From positions 62,001 through 126,000 of the forward strand of contig JAVBMD010000002.1 in assembly GCA_031552825.1 (NCBI GenBank): 64,000 bases of DNA. The letters are read 5' to 3'. The notes beneath the pieces are model-generated. The model was given only the letters and a program-made list of their open reading frames with translations, had not been told where the DNA came from and made no database searches. Of this stretch, positions 31,081-39,544 are shown in pieces. Each line of letters begins with the position of its first letter. Positions within the stretch are counted from its first letter, which is position 1. Made by a program: the position numbers and the translations under genes. This DNA is from WQXF01 sp031552825. Lineage in GTDB: Bacteria > Bacillota > Clostridia > Christensenellales > Aristaeellaceae.

Positions 31081-32445
31081 ATGCTCTTTTCCAGCCTAAC
31101 CTTTTTGGTTTGGTTTTTGCCTGCGGTGTTGCTTATGCATACCATCGCGCCGCGCCGCGCGCGAAACGGCGTGCTGCTGGCGGCCAGCGTTTTTTTCTAC
31201 GCTTGGGGTGAGATGCGCTACGTTCCTCTGGTGCTGTTTTCGATGCTGGCCAACTACGCGCTGGGGCGTGCGTGCGCCGCGGATCGCCCCCCGGCGCGGC
31301 GCAAAGCGTCGCTATCGGCCTCGCTGTTGTTAAACTTTGGTGCGCTGCTGTATTTTAAGTACGCGGATTTCCTGCTCCTCAACCTCGGCCTGGCTGTTTA
31401 CGCGCCGCACGTGACGCTGCCCTTGGGCATCAGCTTCTATACGTTTCAAACGCAGGCCTACGTCCTCGATGTTTACGCGGGGCGGGTTGAGCCGGAGCCG
31501 AAGCTGATCGACTACGCCACCTTTATTCTGCTATTTCCGCAGCTTATCGCCGGGCCGATCGTGCTGTTTCAGGATGTGCAAAAGGAGCTCAAGCAGCGGC
31601 GTATCACCCCCGAGGCGCTGGAGCAGGGCATCGGCGAGCTGATCCTCGGGCTGTCGGCCAAGGTATTGTTGGCCAACCCTTTGGGCGCGATGTGGAAAGC
31701 CGCGTGCGCGCCGGGCATTGCCTCGCTTTCGATGCCCGCGGCATGGCTGGGCATCACCGCCTTTGGCCTGCAGATTTACTTTGACTTTGCTGGGTATTCG
31801 CTCATGGCCATCGGCATGGGGCATCTGCTCGGCTTCACGTTCCCCAAAAACTTCGATCACCCGTATGCCTCGCGCTCGATCCGCGAGTTTTGGCGGCGCT
31901 GGCATATGACGCTGGGCTACTGGTTCCGTACCTATGTGTACATTCCGCTAGGGGGCAGCCGGGGCGGCGCCTTGCGCACGGTGCGAAACCTGCTGATCGT
32001 GTGGCTGCTGACCGGCCTATGGCACGGCGCGAGCTGGAATTACGTGCTATGGGGACTGTGGTTTTGCCTATTCCTGCTGATAGAGCGTCGCCTGCCAACC
32101 GAGTGGCTTGCGCGGCACCGCGCGCTGGCGTGGTGCTATACGCTCTCGGTCGTCTGGATCGGTTGGGTGATCTTCGCCCACGAGGCATTGCCCGAGGCCG
32201 CGGCCTTCCTGCGGCGCTTGTTTAGCTTCGCTTCCGGCGCGGACTGGCCGCACCTGCTCCGCAACAATGCCGTGCTGCTTGCGCTGGCCATCGCGGCCTG
32301 CGTCCCGTCGATCGCGCATTGGGCAAACCGTTTGCTCCGGCGCCGTGCGGCGTTTCGCCTTCCGGTATTGCTCTCCTTGTTGATACTGTGTGTCGCTTCG
32401 CTGGTGCAGGCTGGCTTTAACCCGTTTTTATACTTCCGGTTCTAG
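31081..32445 (+). CDS. MBOAT family O-acyltransferase (AlgI/PatA-like)
   Basis: 454 residues, polytopic. LVWFLPAVLLMHTIAP opens the AlgI-type N-terminus; FYTFQTQAYVLDVYAG, FDFAGYSLMAIGMGHLLGFTFPKNFDHPY and REFWRRWHMTLGYWFRTYVYIPLGG are family blocks; the catalytic histidine lies in LTGLWHGASWNYVLWG. It transfers acyl groups across the membrane to an extracytoplasmic sugar acceptor. AAGGGG precedes ATG 31081. First of four genes that together look like a polysaccharide O-acetylation machine. Confidence 0.93.
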   Translation: MLFSSLTFLVWFLPAVLLMHTIAPRRARNGVLLAASVFFYAWGEMRYVPLVLFSMLANYALGRACAADRPPARRKASLSASLLLNFGALLYFKYADFLLLNLGLAVYAPHVTLPLGISFYTFQTQAYVLDVYAGRVEPEPKLIDYATFILLFPQLIAGPIVLFQDVQKELKQRRITPEALEQGIGELILGLSAKVLLANPLGAMWKAACAPGIASLSMPAAWLGITAFGLQIYFDFAGYSLMAIGMGHLLGFTFPKNFDHPYASRSIREFWRRWHMTLGYWFRTYVYIPLGGSRGGALRTVRNLLIVWLLTGLWHGASWNYVLWGLWFCLFLLIERRLPTEWLARHRALAWCYTLSVVWIGWVIFAHEALPEAAAFLRRLFSFASGADWPHLLRNNAVLLALAIAACVPSIAHWANRLLRRRAAFRLPVLLSLLILCVASLVQAGFNPFLYFRF

Positions 32446-32491
32446 CTTGCGCTTCGAACCTGCTCTGATAACTTGCGCTTCGAAAGGAGGG

Positions 32492-33625
32492 GTGCGCATC
32501 CTTCGCATGAAAAAATGCCCAACCTTCGTTTTATCGATGGCGCTGCTGGTAAGCCTCGCGGCGCTGGAGCTTTTGCTGCCCGCACGCGCGCGGTCCGATC
32601 TGGAAAACCGGCCGCTTGCCCAGTTTCCGCCTCCAGCCGCGGAAACTGTGCGCGATGGCCGCTGGATGAAACAAACCGACGACGCCATCGCCGACCAATT
32701 CCCCGGGCGCGGCGCTTGGGTTTCGCTGGGCGCGCTGTGGGACGCCGCGCTGCTGCGCACCGAACGCGACGGCGTGCTGCTGGGACGCGAAGGCTGGCTG
32801 TTCGAGCCGAGCGCGCGTTTGAATGAAAAAAACGCCGCCGACAACGTCTCCGCCGTGGTGGCGCTGGCGCGAGAGACCAAGCTTCCCACCACGCTGCTGC
32901 TGGTTCCGCTTTCCTCGGCGGTTTATGCGGAAGCGCTGCCGCCTTGCTATACCCCGCGCGATCAGGACGCGCTGCTTGGCTCGCTGTACAATCTAGCGCA
33001 GGGCGTGCGCACCGTCGATGTGCTGCCTGCATTGCGCGCTGCGGCGGCGAGGCGCGAACATCCGCTGTTCTATCGCCTCGACCATCATTGGACGGCGGAG
33101 GGCGCGCGCGTCGCCTTCGATGCGTGGCGGAGCGCTTCGGGACACACCCCATCGCCCGAACCCTCCTGCACGATAGCGGCCGACGGCTTTTACGGCTCCT
33201 TCTTCGCCCGCGCGCCCAGCCCCTTCCTCAGGCCGGACATATTGACCTTCGATGCATTCGAAGACATTCGGCTTGAAATAGAAGGCAGACCCGTCGACGG
33301 TCTGCTGGATGCCAATGCATTGGCGGGGCGCGATAAGTACGCCGCCCTGCTCTACGGAAACCACGGGCATATCACCCTAGTGAACCAAACTGCCGGCGCT
33401 CGCGGCACGCTGCTCGTTATCAAGGATTCTTTTGCAAACGCGCTGCTTCCCCGCCTCGCACAGCAATACGCGCGGGTGGACGCCGTCGATCCCCGATATT
33501 TCACCGGCAGCCTGCACAAGCTGGCCGAGGCCATTCAAGCGGAGGAAATGCTATGTCTTTACGGTCTGTCCACCTTCTCTACCGACCGGAGCCTGCAACT
33601 GCTCATCGGCGCAAGCGGTCAATAG
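32492..33625 (+). CDS. DHHW family (AlgJ/AlgX-like) exported protein
   Basis: About 377 residues with an N-terminal anchor or signal (LSMALLVSLAALELLLPARA). FYRLDHHWTAEGARVAF is the DHHW motif, and LVIKDSFANALLPRLAQQY is the conserved KDSF block of the AlgJ/SGNH-like fold; both belong to the Ser-His-Asp machinery used in alginate acetylation. The start is unclear: GTG 32492 is one base from AAAGGAGG, ATG 32507 is 16 bases from it. The leader has a 13-bp direct repeat, CTTGCGCTTCGAA (32446 and 32472). The gene overlaps the SGNH gene by 73 bases. Confidence 0.85.
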   Translation: MRILRMKKCPTFVLSMALLVSLAALELLLPARARSDLENRPLAQFPPPAAETVRDGRWMKQTDDAIADQFPGRGAWVSLGALWDAALLRTERDGVLLGREGWLFEPSARLNEKNAADNVSAVVALARETKLPTTLLLVPLSSAVYAEALPPCYTPRDQDALLGSLYNLAQGVRTVDVLPALRAAAARREHPLFYRLDHHWTAEGARVAFDAWRSASGHTPSPEPSCTIAADGFYGSFFARAPSPFLRPDILTFDAFEDIRLEIEGRPVDGLLDANALAGRDKYAALLYGNHGHITLVNQTAGARGTLLVIKDSFANALLPRLAQQYARVDAVDPRYFTGSLHKLAEAIQAEEMLCLYGLSTFSTDRSLQLLIGASGQ

Positions 33626-34368
33626 CGGCAGCGCTATGCCTGATATTTTTCCTGCCCGCCTCCGGGCTTGCCGAGGTGACTGCGGCCAAAGAAACCTATG
33701 CGCCCACCGAAAACTTGGCGATCGCCTCGCTACAGGTGCCCGGCTATCCCGCGCCCGACGTTCCCCCATGTCCGCGCGCCGACGATTCCGCCTTTGAAGG
33801 CGCGGTGCTGATCGGCGACTCCATCGCCGAGCCCTTCAACCTGCACAGTGGGATGCCGCCGTTCCTTGCGTTATCGGTCACCGGCCTTTCGGCGCGCACC
33901 GCCATTCGCGATAATCTGTTTCCGCTCGATGGGAAATTGGTGCAGCTGGAAACCAAGCTGCTTGCGCTTCAGCCCCGCATCGTGTATCTATGGATCGGCA
34001 ACAACGGCATCGACCGGAAGGACGCGGCGCTGGTGCTGGAAGAATACAACCTCTTGCTCAACCAACTGATCCGCGCGCTGCCCGATACGCTGTTCTACCT
34101 CATCTCGCTGACCCCGGTCAAGGCCAAGGCGCAGGAACGTTTCCCCAACTTCACGAACGAGCAGGTAAACGCCTTCAATGAGGGGCTCTACGCGCTGGCC
34201 AAGGAGCACAACGTCTATTACCTGCCCATCAATCCCCTGTTGCGGAACGAAAGAGGTACCCTCGACGACGTTTATGGCGCCGGTGACGGCATCCATCTGC
34301 GCGCCGCGGCCTACGAGGTGCTCTCAAACTTTTTCTATACGCACATGATCCCGCTGACGGGAAACTAA
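33553..34368 (+). CDS. Exported SGNH/GDSL hydrolase
   Basis: 271 residues. After a basic N-terminus and one hydrophobic segment (SIAAALCLIFFLPASGLA), the SGNH blocks follow in order: GAVLIGDSIAEPF (Ser), the Gly in TGLSARTA, YLWIGNNGID (Asn) and GAGDGIHLRAAAYEVL (Asp, His). It could add or remove acetyl groups on the surface polysaccharide. GGAGG lies before ATG 33553, inside the end of the DHHW gene, so translation is probably coupled. Confidence 0.88.
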   Translation: MSLRSVHLLYRPEPATAHRRKRSIAAALCLIFFLPASGLAEVTAAKETYAPTENLAIASLQVPGYPAPDVPPCPRADDSAFEGAVLIGDSIAEPFNLHSGMPPFLALSVTGLSARTAIRDNLFPLDGKLVQLETKLLALQPRIVYLWIGNNGIDRKDAALVLEEYNLLLNQLIRALPDTLFYLISLTPVKAKAQERFPNFTNEQVNAFNEGLYALAKEHNVYYLPINPLLRNERGTLDDVYGAGDGIHLRAAAYEVLSNFFYTHMIPLTGN

Positions 34369-34388
34369 AAGAAAGAAGGACTTTCTAA

Positions 34389-34862
34389 ATGCGCAACCGC
34401 AAACCTATTTTGCTGCTCGTTCTGCTGCTTTCCGCGTCGCTGCTCGGTGGTTGCGGCGGCAAGCCGGGTTCCACGCCGCCTGCCGCCGACGTGCTGGATG
34501 CGGTGATCGCCTCGCAACCCTTTGAGGAGCTGACGGCGCTTCCCCGAGAAAAGCTGGCGATTTACCTAGGGTTCGACGCCGCGCAGTTGGCCGACGGCGC
34601 GATGGGCCTCGACGCGAGCCGCGCTACCCCGGAATGCGTAGTCGTGCTCACCGCTGCCAATGCGAAAGCGCTGGAGGCGCTCAAGTCCGCCTTGGCCGAC
34701 TATCGCGAGCACACGTTGGCCGAATACCGCGATTACCGCCCGGAGGAGATGCCCAAGCTAGAGCATGCCGTGCTGACGACAAGCGGGCTGCAAACCGTGC
34801 TGGTCGTTTGCGGGGATCCGGGCGCGGCGGAAGCGGCGCTCAAGGCTATTTGGAAGCAATAA
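34389..34862 (+). CDS. DUF4358 lipoprotein
   Basis: 157 residues with a lipobox (LSASLLGGC, Cys about 21). The mature domain (EELTALPREKLAIYLGFDAAQLADGAMGLDASRATPECVVVLTA) matches DUF4358, a small alpha-beta domain often found with MBOAT/DHHW genes in Clostridia. Its position at the end of the O-acylation operon suggests an extracytoplasmic accessory protein. A terminator follows at 34896-34932. Confidence 0.82.
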   Translation: MRNRKPILLLVLLLSASLLGGCGGKPGSTPPAADVLDAVIASQPFEELTALPREKLAIYLGFDAAQLADGAMGLDASRATPECVVVLTAANAKALEALKSALADYREHTLAEYRDYRPEEMPKLEHAVLTTSGLQTVLVVCGDPGAAEAALKAIWKQ

Positions 34863-34895
34863 TTCGAACCCAATACGAATATTTCCGGGGAAATA

Positions 34896-34932
34896 AAAAC
34901 CGGGAGCGCGATTGCGACGCGGTCCCGGTTTT
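34896..34932. terminator. Bidirectional terminator between convergent genes
   Basis: AAAACCGGGA (34896-34905) pairs with TCCCGGTTTT (34923-34932), with A- and T-runs on both sides. It serves the DUF4358 gene on the plus strand and the dehydratase gene on the minus strand. Confidence 0.85.
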
Positions 34933-34950
34933 CGATAGGCCGACGGCGGT

Positions 34951-35967
34951 CTATTTTTTTGCGCGGTACGCGCGCACCGCGTCGCGCACCTGATCCAGCC
35001 CCATCAGCATCTCTTTGAGCTCCGCGATGGAGAGCTGCTGCGTATTATCGGAGTTGTATTCATCGGGCAGCGGCATCTCCATGCCCTCATCGAAGTACTG
35101 CGAGTATTGCAGATCCCGGGTATCGGCCGGAATGCAGAAATATTTCTCGTTTTCCTTCGCCAGCGCGCGCTCCTCGCGCGTGAGCAGGCTCTCGTTGTGC
35201 TTCTCGCCGTGGCGCGTGCCGATGATCTTGATGGGTATATCGGCCTCAAACAACTCCACCAGCGCCTGCGCAAGCGTGCCAATGGTACAAGCCGGAGCCT
35301 TTTGCACAAACATGTCGCCGGGGCGCGCGTTTTTGAAGGCGTACATCACCAGATCCACCGAATCGTCCAGCGACATCAGGAACCGCGTCATCTTCGGATC
35401 GGTAACGGTGATCGGCCTGCCCTGCTGAATCTGTTCGATGAACAGCGGGATCACGCTGCCGCGCGAGAGCATCACATTGCCGTAGCGCGTTCCGCACATG
35501 ACGGTCTTGGTGCTGTTGCGGCTCTCGGCGATCATCACCTTTTCCATCAGCGCTTTAGAGATGCCCATCGCGTTAATGGGGTACACCGCCTTGTCGGTGG
35601 AAAGGCAGACCACGCTCTTGATGCCGCACTCCACGGCGGCGCGCAGCGTATTGTAGGTGCCCTCGACGTTGGTGCGCATCGCCTCGCGCGGGAAAAACTC
35701 ACAGGAGGGAACCTGCTTTAGCGCCGCCGCGCTGAACACGTAATCGACGCCCTGCATCGCGCCCATGATCGAAAGCGGATCGCGCACATCGCCGATGTAA
35801 AACTTTAGTTTCGAGGAACGGTATTGCCTGCGCATATCGTCCTGCTTTTTTTCATCGCGCGAGAAAACGCGGATCTCACGGATGTTGGTGTCCAGAAAAT
35901 GGCTTAACACCGCATTGCCAAAGCTGCCGGTTCCCCCGGTGATGAGCAGGGTTTCGTTATCAAACAT
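34951..35967 (-). CDS. UDP-GlcNAc 4,6-dehydratase, CapE/WbjB/FnlA type
   Basis: 338-residue SDR enzyme. NETLLITGGTGSFGNAVL is the NAD(P) site, then FSRDEKKQDDMRRQYRSSKLKFYIGDVRD, AAALKQVPSCEFFPREA, LSTDKAVYPINAMGISKALMEK and YGNVMLSRGSVIPLF. The MGISK lysine without the usual YxxxK tyrosine is normal for this group. The sequence is closest in pattern to CapE, the first enzyme towards UDP-N-acetyl-L-fucosamine; CapF and CapG homologues are not in the window. It overlaps the glycosyltransferase gene by 8 bases. Confidence 0.9.
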   Translation of the reverse strand: MFDNETLLITGGTGSFGNAVLSHFLDTNIREIRVFSRDEKKQDDMRRQYRSSKLKFYIGDVRDPLSIMGAMQGVDYVFSAAALKQVPSCEFFPREAMRTNVEGTYNTLRAAVECGIKSVVCLSTDKAVYPINAMGISKALMEKVMIAESRNSTKTVMCGTRYGNVMLSRGSVIPLFIEQIQQGRPITVTDPKMTRFLMSLDDSVDLVMYAFKNARPGDMFVQKAPACTIGTLAQALVELFEADIPIKIIGTRHGEKHNESLLTREERALAKENEKYFCIPADTRDLQYSQYFDEGMEMPLPDEYNSDNTQQLSIAELKEMLMGLDQVRDAVRAYRAKK

Positions 35968-37180
35968 CGGTCGTCTCCCCCTTCGCTTCGTTCACCAACG
36001 CGTACAGCCGCGTCAGGAACACATCCTTGCGGAAATTTTCCCGGTAATATGCCAGCCCGCGTTCGCCGCAGGCACGGAATGCCTCGAAATTTTGGATCAT
36101 TGCCGCCATGCCGCGCGCCAATCCCTCCACGTCGGAGGCCGGAACGCACGGCCCGCAATCAGCCTCGGCCATCACCTCGGCTGCCGCGCCGTCGATGGCC
36201 GCCACGATCGGCTTGCCCGCCGATAGGTAGCTCTGCAGCTTGCCCGGCAACGTTTGGCCGACAAAATCACCGCCGCGCAGCGTCAGCAGAAATGCGTCAG
36301 CCAAGCGGTAGAAGGGCGGCATTTCCTCTAGCGGCTTGCGGCCGTAGAAGGTGACCCGCTCCCCGGCGCCCAGCTGGCCGCACAGCGCGCGCATCGCCTC
36401 CAGCTCGCTGCCGCCCCCGACGATGTGTACATGAAAGCCCGGCAAATGCTTGATCCGCGCCACCGCCTGCAGCATGCAGGGGATATCCTGCGCGCTGCCC
36501 ACGTTGCCGGCGAACAGGAAGTCCACCGTGCCGTTTTCTTCATATTGTCCGGCGAGCTGCTCGAAGATATCCTCGCAGGGTTGCGGCAGGTAGCGGATGC
36601 GCGCGGGCGGAACGCCGTTTACCTCGGCGAGATACCGCGCAAACGGGCGCGAGGAGACCGGCACCAGATCGGCGGCGTTGTATACACGGCGGCTGACCGC
36701 CGCCACCGCACGAAACAGCGGCGTACCTTCCTTGACCCCCCAAACCTTCACGCACTCCGGCCAGAGGTCGAGGCAATAGAGCAGGTGCGGGCAGCGAAAG
36801 CGATGTGCCAGGCGAATCGCCGGAATGGCCTGGGACACCGGCGAGGTTTCGTAGGTCAGCACCGCGTCCACCGGCTCCGCGCCGCGCCGCAAACAGCAAG
36901 CGGCGAGCCAGCCGGATACCACAAACGAAGCGTAATTGACGAGCCGCCAGAAGGAACCAGTTCGCCGCAGCGTGGTGGGCACGCGCAGGATCTCCACCCC
37001 GCGATGCGTCTCGCGGCGGTTTCGGAAAAAGCGGTATTTCGGCGGCAGCTTGCCTCGGTCATAATCCGGAAGGCCGGTTATTACCTGCACCCGATGCCCC
37101 TGCTCCCGCAGCGCAAAGGCGATGTCGCTGATGCGGAAGGTATCCGGGTAAAAATGCTGGCTAACGATAATAAAACGCAT
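35960..37180 (-). CDS. Glycosyltransferase family 4 (WbuB-like)
   Basis: 406 residues, GT-B fold. IIVSQHFYPDTFRISDIAFALREQGHRVQVITGLPDY at the N-terminus and LLYCLDLWPECVKVWGV are the family pattern for WbuB/CapM-like enzymes. The nucleotide-sugar half has VDFLFAGNVGSAQDIPCML and TLPGKLQSYLSAGKPIVAAIDGAAAEV. WbuB-type enzymes transfer N-acetyl-L-fucosamine, which fits the neighbouring CapE-like dehydratase; the substrate is inferred. The start ATG 37180 follows GGGAG. First gene of a two-gene operon. Confidence 0.88.
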   Translation of the reverse strand: MRFIIVSQHFYPDTFRISDIAFALREQGHRVQVITGLPDYDRGKLPPKYRFFRNRRETHRGVEILRVPTTLRRTGSFWRLVNYASFVVSGWLAACCLRRGAEPVDAVLTYETSPVSQAIPAIRLAHRFRCPHLLYCLDLWPECVKVWGVKEGTPLFRAVAAVSRRVYNAADLVPVSSRPFARYLAEVNGVPPARIRYLPQPCEDIFEQLAGQYEENGTVDFLFAGNVGSAQDIPCMLQAVARIKHLPGFHVHIVGGGSELEAMRALCGQLGAGERVTFYGRKPLEEMPPFYRLADAFLLTLRGGDFVGQTLPGKLQSYLSAGKPIVAAIDGAAAEVMAEADCGPCVPASDVEGLARGMAAMIQNFEAFRACGERGLAYYRENFRKDVFLTRLYALVNEAKGETTDV

Positions 37181-37204
37181 CCATCGACTCCCGTGTATCC
37201 ACAC

Positions 37205-37233
37205 TTGCATGTGAAAAAGTTTCAGTTTATACT
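37205..37233 (+). promoter_or_regulatory. Promoter of the initiating sugar transferase
   Basis: TTGCAT (37205-37210), 17-bp spacer, TATACT (37228-37233); it diverges from the glycosyltransferase gene. Confidence 0.55.
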
Positions 37234-37301
37234 ATAGATGATTTCCGGACAATGCGCAAGACAGGTTTTGCGCCCCCCTGTCCTGTAGGAGGGTATTCGT
37301 T

Positions 37302-38693
37302 TTGAAGTTTACATACAGGCGTTCCGTGGTTTCCTTGGTACGCCTGCTATATTTGGCTGGTCTGGTGCTGATCTTTTACTTCGTTTGGCAGAATGCCTAC
37401 GAGGAAGCCAGCTTCTGGGATCTGGGTAACTACGTGGTGCTGGTTTCCTATTCCGGCATGCTGCTGCTGTTTATGAACCTATACGGCGGGCTGCGCGTCG
37501 GCTCGCTGCGCATCACCAACCTGCTGCTCTCTTGCTTTTTCGCGCTGCTGTTCGCGGATTTCTTCATCTACCTAGAGCTAAGCTTGATCGCGCGCAAGAT
37601 GCTGGATCTGCTGCCTATTCTGGGAATTTTTGCGATGCAGTTCTTGCTCTCCGTGCTGGGCTGCTACGCGATGAACACCGTGTATTACGCGCTCAATGAA
37701 ACGCGGCAGGTCGTGGCCATCTTCGACAGCGATCGCGGCGACACCGACGTGATCCACAAGATGGAGCTCTTCGACAAGCGCTTCGAGGTGGTCTGCACGA
37801 TGGACGCGAGGCTGCCCTTGGAAACGCTCATGAATGCCATTTCCCCCTACGACTCCGTATTGCTGGGCGGCATGGACGCGGCTACGCGGCGAGCGCTGTT
37901 TGAATATTGCTACCGCGCAGGCAAGCGCATCAACGTGCTGCCCGATTCGATGGACATCGCGCTGAGCGTGGCCAACAAAACGCAGCTTTTCGATACCCCC
38001 ATCCTGCTGTGCAAAAACCGCGAGCTGACCCCGGAGCAGCGGCTGCTCAAGCGCTGCATGGATCTGTTGTTTGCGGTGCTAGGCATCGCGATCACCAGCC
38101 CGCTGATGCTGGTGATCGCTCTGGCGATCAAGCTGCAGGACGGCGGCCCGGTGTTCTACACGCAGAAGCGTTTGACGCTGGGCGGCCGGGCTTTCCGTAT
38201 CCTGAAGTTCCGAACCATGCGCGTCGGCGCGGACAGCGGGCTGAATCAGGATGAGCTGCGCGCCGTAAGCGGCGATCCCCGCATTACGCGCGTCGGGGCA
38301 TTGCTGCGCCCCTACCGGCTGGACGAGTTCCCCCAGCTATTCAACGTATTGCGCGGCGATATGTCGATCGTCGGCCCCCGCCCAGAGCGCGTGGAGCATT
38401 ATGCGCTCTATACCCAGCAGCTGCCGGAGTTTTCGCTGCGCCTGCGCGCCAAGGCCGGGCTGACCGGCTATGCGCAGATCTATGGCCGATACAACACTTC
38501 CCCGCGCGACAAGCTCAACATGGATCTATTCTACATCGAGGATTTCTCGATTTTGCAGGATGTGCGCCTGATGTTCATGACGCTCAAAATTCTATTCATC
38601 AGGGAAAGCTCCGCTGGGTTCGATCCCGTGGCTACACCCGCATCTCCAGGCAGCGAATCCCCTCGCCCGATCAAGGACGAGCAGATAGGGTAA
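37302..38693 (+). CDS. Initiating polyprenyl-phosphate sugar-1-P transferase (WbaP/CpsE-like)
   Basis: 463 residues; TTG start after AGGAGGG. The N-terminal half has four hydrophobic segments and a CoA-binding-like region (VVAIFDSDRGDTDVIHKM...SVLLGGMDAATRRALFEYCYRAGK). The C-terminal bacterial sugar transferase domain runs from LLKRCMDLLFAVLGIAITSP through GGPVFYTQKRLTLGGRAFRILKFRTM to SIVGPRPERVEHYALY and KAGLTGYAQIYGRYNTSPRDKLNMDLFYIE. It attaches the first sugar phosphate to undecaprenyl phosphate and so starts repeat-unit assembly for the flippase. Confidence 0.94.
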   Translation: MKFTYRRSVVSLVRLLYLAGLVLIFYFVWQNAYEEASFWDLGNYVVLVSYSGMLLLFMNLYGGLRVGSLRITNLLLSCFFALLFADFFIYLELSLIARKMLDLLPILGIFAMQFLLSVLGCYAMNTVYYALNETRQVVAIFDSDRGDTDVIHKMELFDKRFEVVCTMDARLPLETLMNAISPYDSVLLGGMDAATRRALFEYCYRAGKRINVLPDSMDIALSVANKTQLFDTPILLCKNRELTPEQRLLKRCMDLLFAVLGIAITSPLMLVIALAIKLQDGGPVFYTQKRLTLGGRAFRILKFRTMRVGADSGLNQDELRAVSGDPRITRVGALLRPYRLDEFPQLFNVLRGDMSIVGPRPERVEHYALYTQQLPEFSLRLRAKAGLTGYAQIYGRYNTSPRDKLNMDLFYIEDFSILQDVRLMFMTLKILFIRESSAGFDPVATPASPGSESPRPIKDEQIG

Positions 38694-38723
38694 CCGCGTC
38701 CCCCGCAATCTATCGTTTTCCCC

Positions 38724-38759
38724 TTGACAGCATCAGACGATTCATGTAGTCTGGTGCTG
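38724..38759 (+). promoter_or_regulatory. BlaI-gene promoter overlapped by an inverted-repeat operator
   Basis: TTGACA (38724-38729)-N17-TAGTCT (38747-38752). CAGCATCAGAC (38728-38738) and GTCTGGTGCTG (38749-38759), one mismatch and 10-nt spacer, cover the promoter. This suggests autoregulation. The repeat could instead act as a weak terminator hairpin for the upstream gene. Confidence 0.5.
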
Positions 38760-38809
38760 TTCTTATGTAAGGAAATTTTTCCCGCTTTTGCCGAAGGAAG
38801 GAGGCGCAC

Positions 38810-39202
38810 GTGGAACCGATCAAACTATTTGACGCGGAAATTAAGCTGATGACGCTGTTATGGACCCATGGCAGCCTCCCCGCCAAGGAGTTGGTGGTGA
38901 TGGCACGGCGCAACATCGGTTGGAACAAGAATACCACCTACACCATCGCCAACAAGCTGGCGGCCAAGGGTGCGCTGCTACGCAAGGAGCCAAACTTTGT
39001 CTGCGAACCGCTGATGACGCGGGAACAGGCGCTGCAAGCCGAGGTAGATTCGCTGATCGACCGCTACTGTCGCGGCTCCACCAAGCAGTTTCTGCAAACC
39101 TACCTAAGCGAAAGCCAGCTCAGTTGGTGGGAGCTGGACGAGCTGTCGGAGATCATCTCGACGCTCAAGGCCGATCAGGCTCGCACGCTGGATCTTGGAT
39201 AA
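38810..39202 (+). CDS. BlaI/MecI family transcriptional regulator (orphan)
   Basis: 130 residues; GTG start after AAGGAGG. Winged helix: DAEIKLMTLLWTHGSLPAKELVVMARRNIGWNKNTTYTIANKLAAKGALLRKE, then the dimerisation part AEVDSLIDRYCRGSTKQFLQTYLSESQLSWWELDELSEII. The family controls beta-lactam or other genes and is normally cut by a BlaR1/MecR1 sensor encoded alongside; none is present here. Target genes are unknown, and the first candidate is its own promoter. Confidence 0.9.
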   Translation: MEPIKLFDAEIKLMTLLWTHGSLPAKELVVMARRNIGWNKNTTYTIANKLAAKGALLRKEPNFVCEPLMTREQALQAEVDSLIDRYCRGSTKQFLQTYLSESQLSWWELDELSEIISTLKADQARTLDLG

Positions 39203-39205
39203 CGC

Positions 39206-39238
39206 ATGAATGCCTCCGGCTTAGCCGGAGGCATTCAT
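39206..39238. other. Perfect 15-bp hairpin after the BlaI gene
   Basis: ATGAATGCCTCCGGC-tta-GCCGGAGGCATTCAT. It probably ends transcription of the BlaI gene although no T-run follows. It has the same geometry (15-bp stem, 3-nt loop) as 9559-9591. Confidence 0.6.
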
Positions 39239-39254
39239 GTCTATACGCTGCGTA

Positions 39255-39506
39255 TCAGGACGCGCGCCCCGGCCGCTTTGGCCGAACCACCGCGCCCTTC
39301 AGCCGCTTAACCCGCGCGCGAATGCGCAGGTGGTTGATACCGTTGAGCAGGATAATCAGCACCGTGGTCAGCGCCATCCACACCACGCGCGGTGAGCGCA
39401 TCAGCGCCAGCACGCAGGTGGAAACGATCGCCACTGCGGCCAAAATGCGCAGGCACCATACCGAAGGCGAGTCCAGCAACTTGTGCAGCAGCTCTTTCCG
39501 CGCCAT
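39255..39506 (-). CDS. Small membrane protein of unknown function
   Basis: 83 residues; ATG 39506 after GGAAGGGGG. Two hydrophobic segments (VWCLRILAAVAIVSTCVLALM and VVWMALTTVLIILLNGINHL), then a basic tail (RIRARVKRLKGAVVRPKRPGRAS). Family not recognised. It lies 39 bases downstream of the histidinol phosphatase gene on the same strand. Confidence 0.55.
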   Translation of the reverse strand: MARKELLHKLLDSPSVWCLRILAAVAIVSTCVLALMRSPRVVWMALTTVLIILLNGINHLRIRARVKRLKGAVVRPKRPGRAS

Positions 39507-39544
39507 GCGGCTTCCCCCTTCCAATTCTCTATCTTCTTTTGGGA

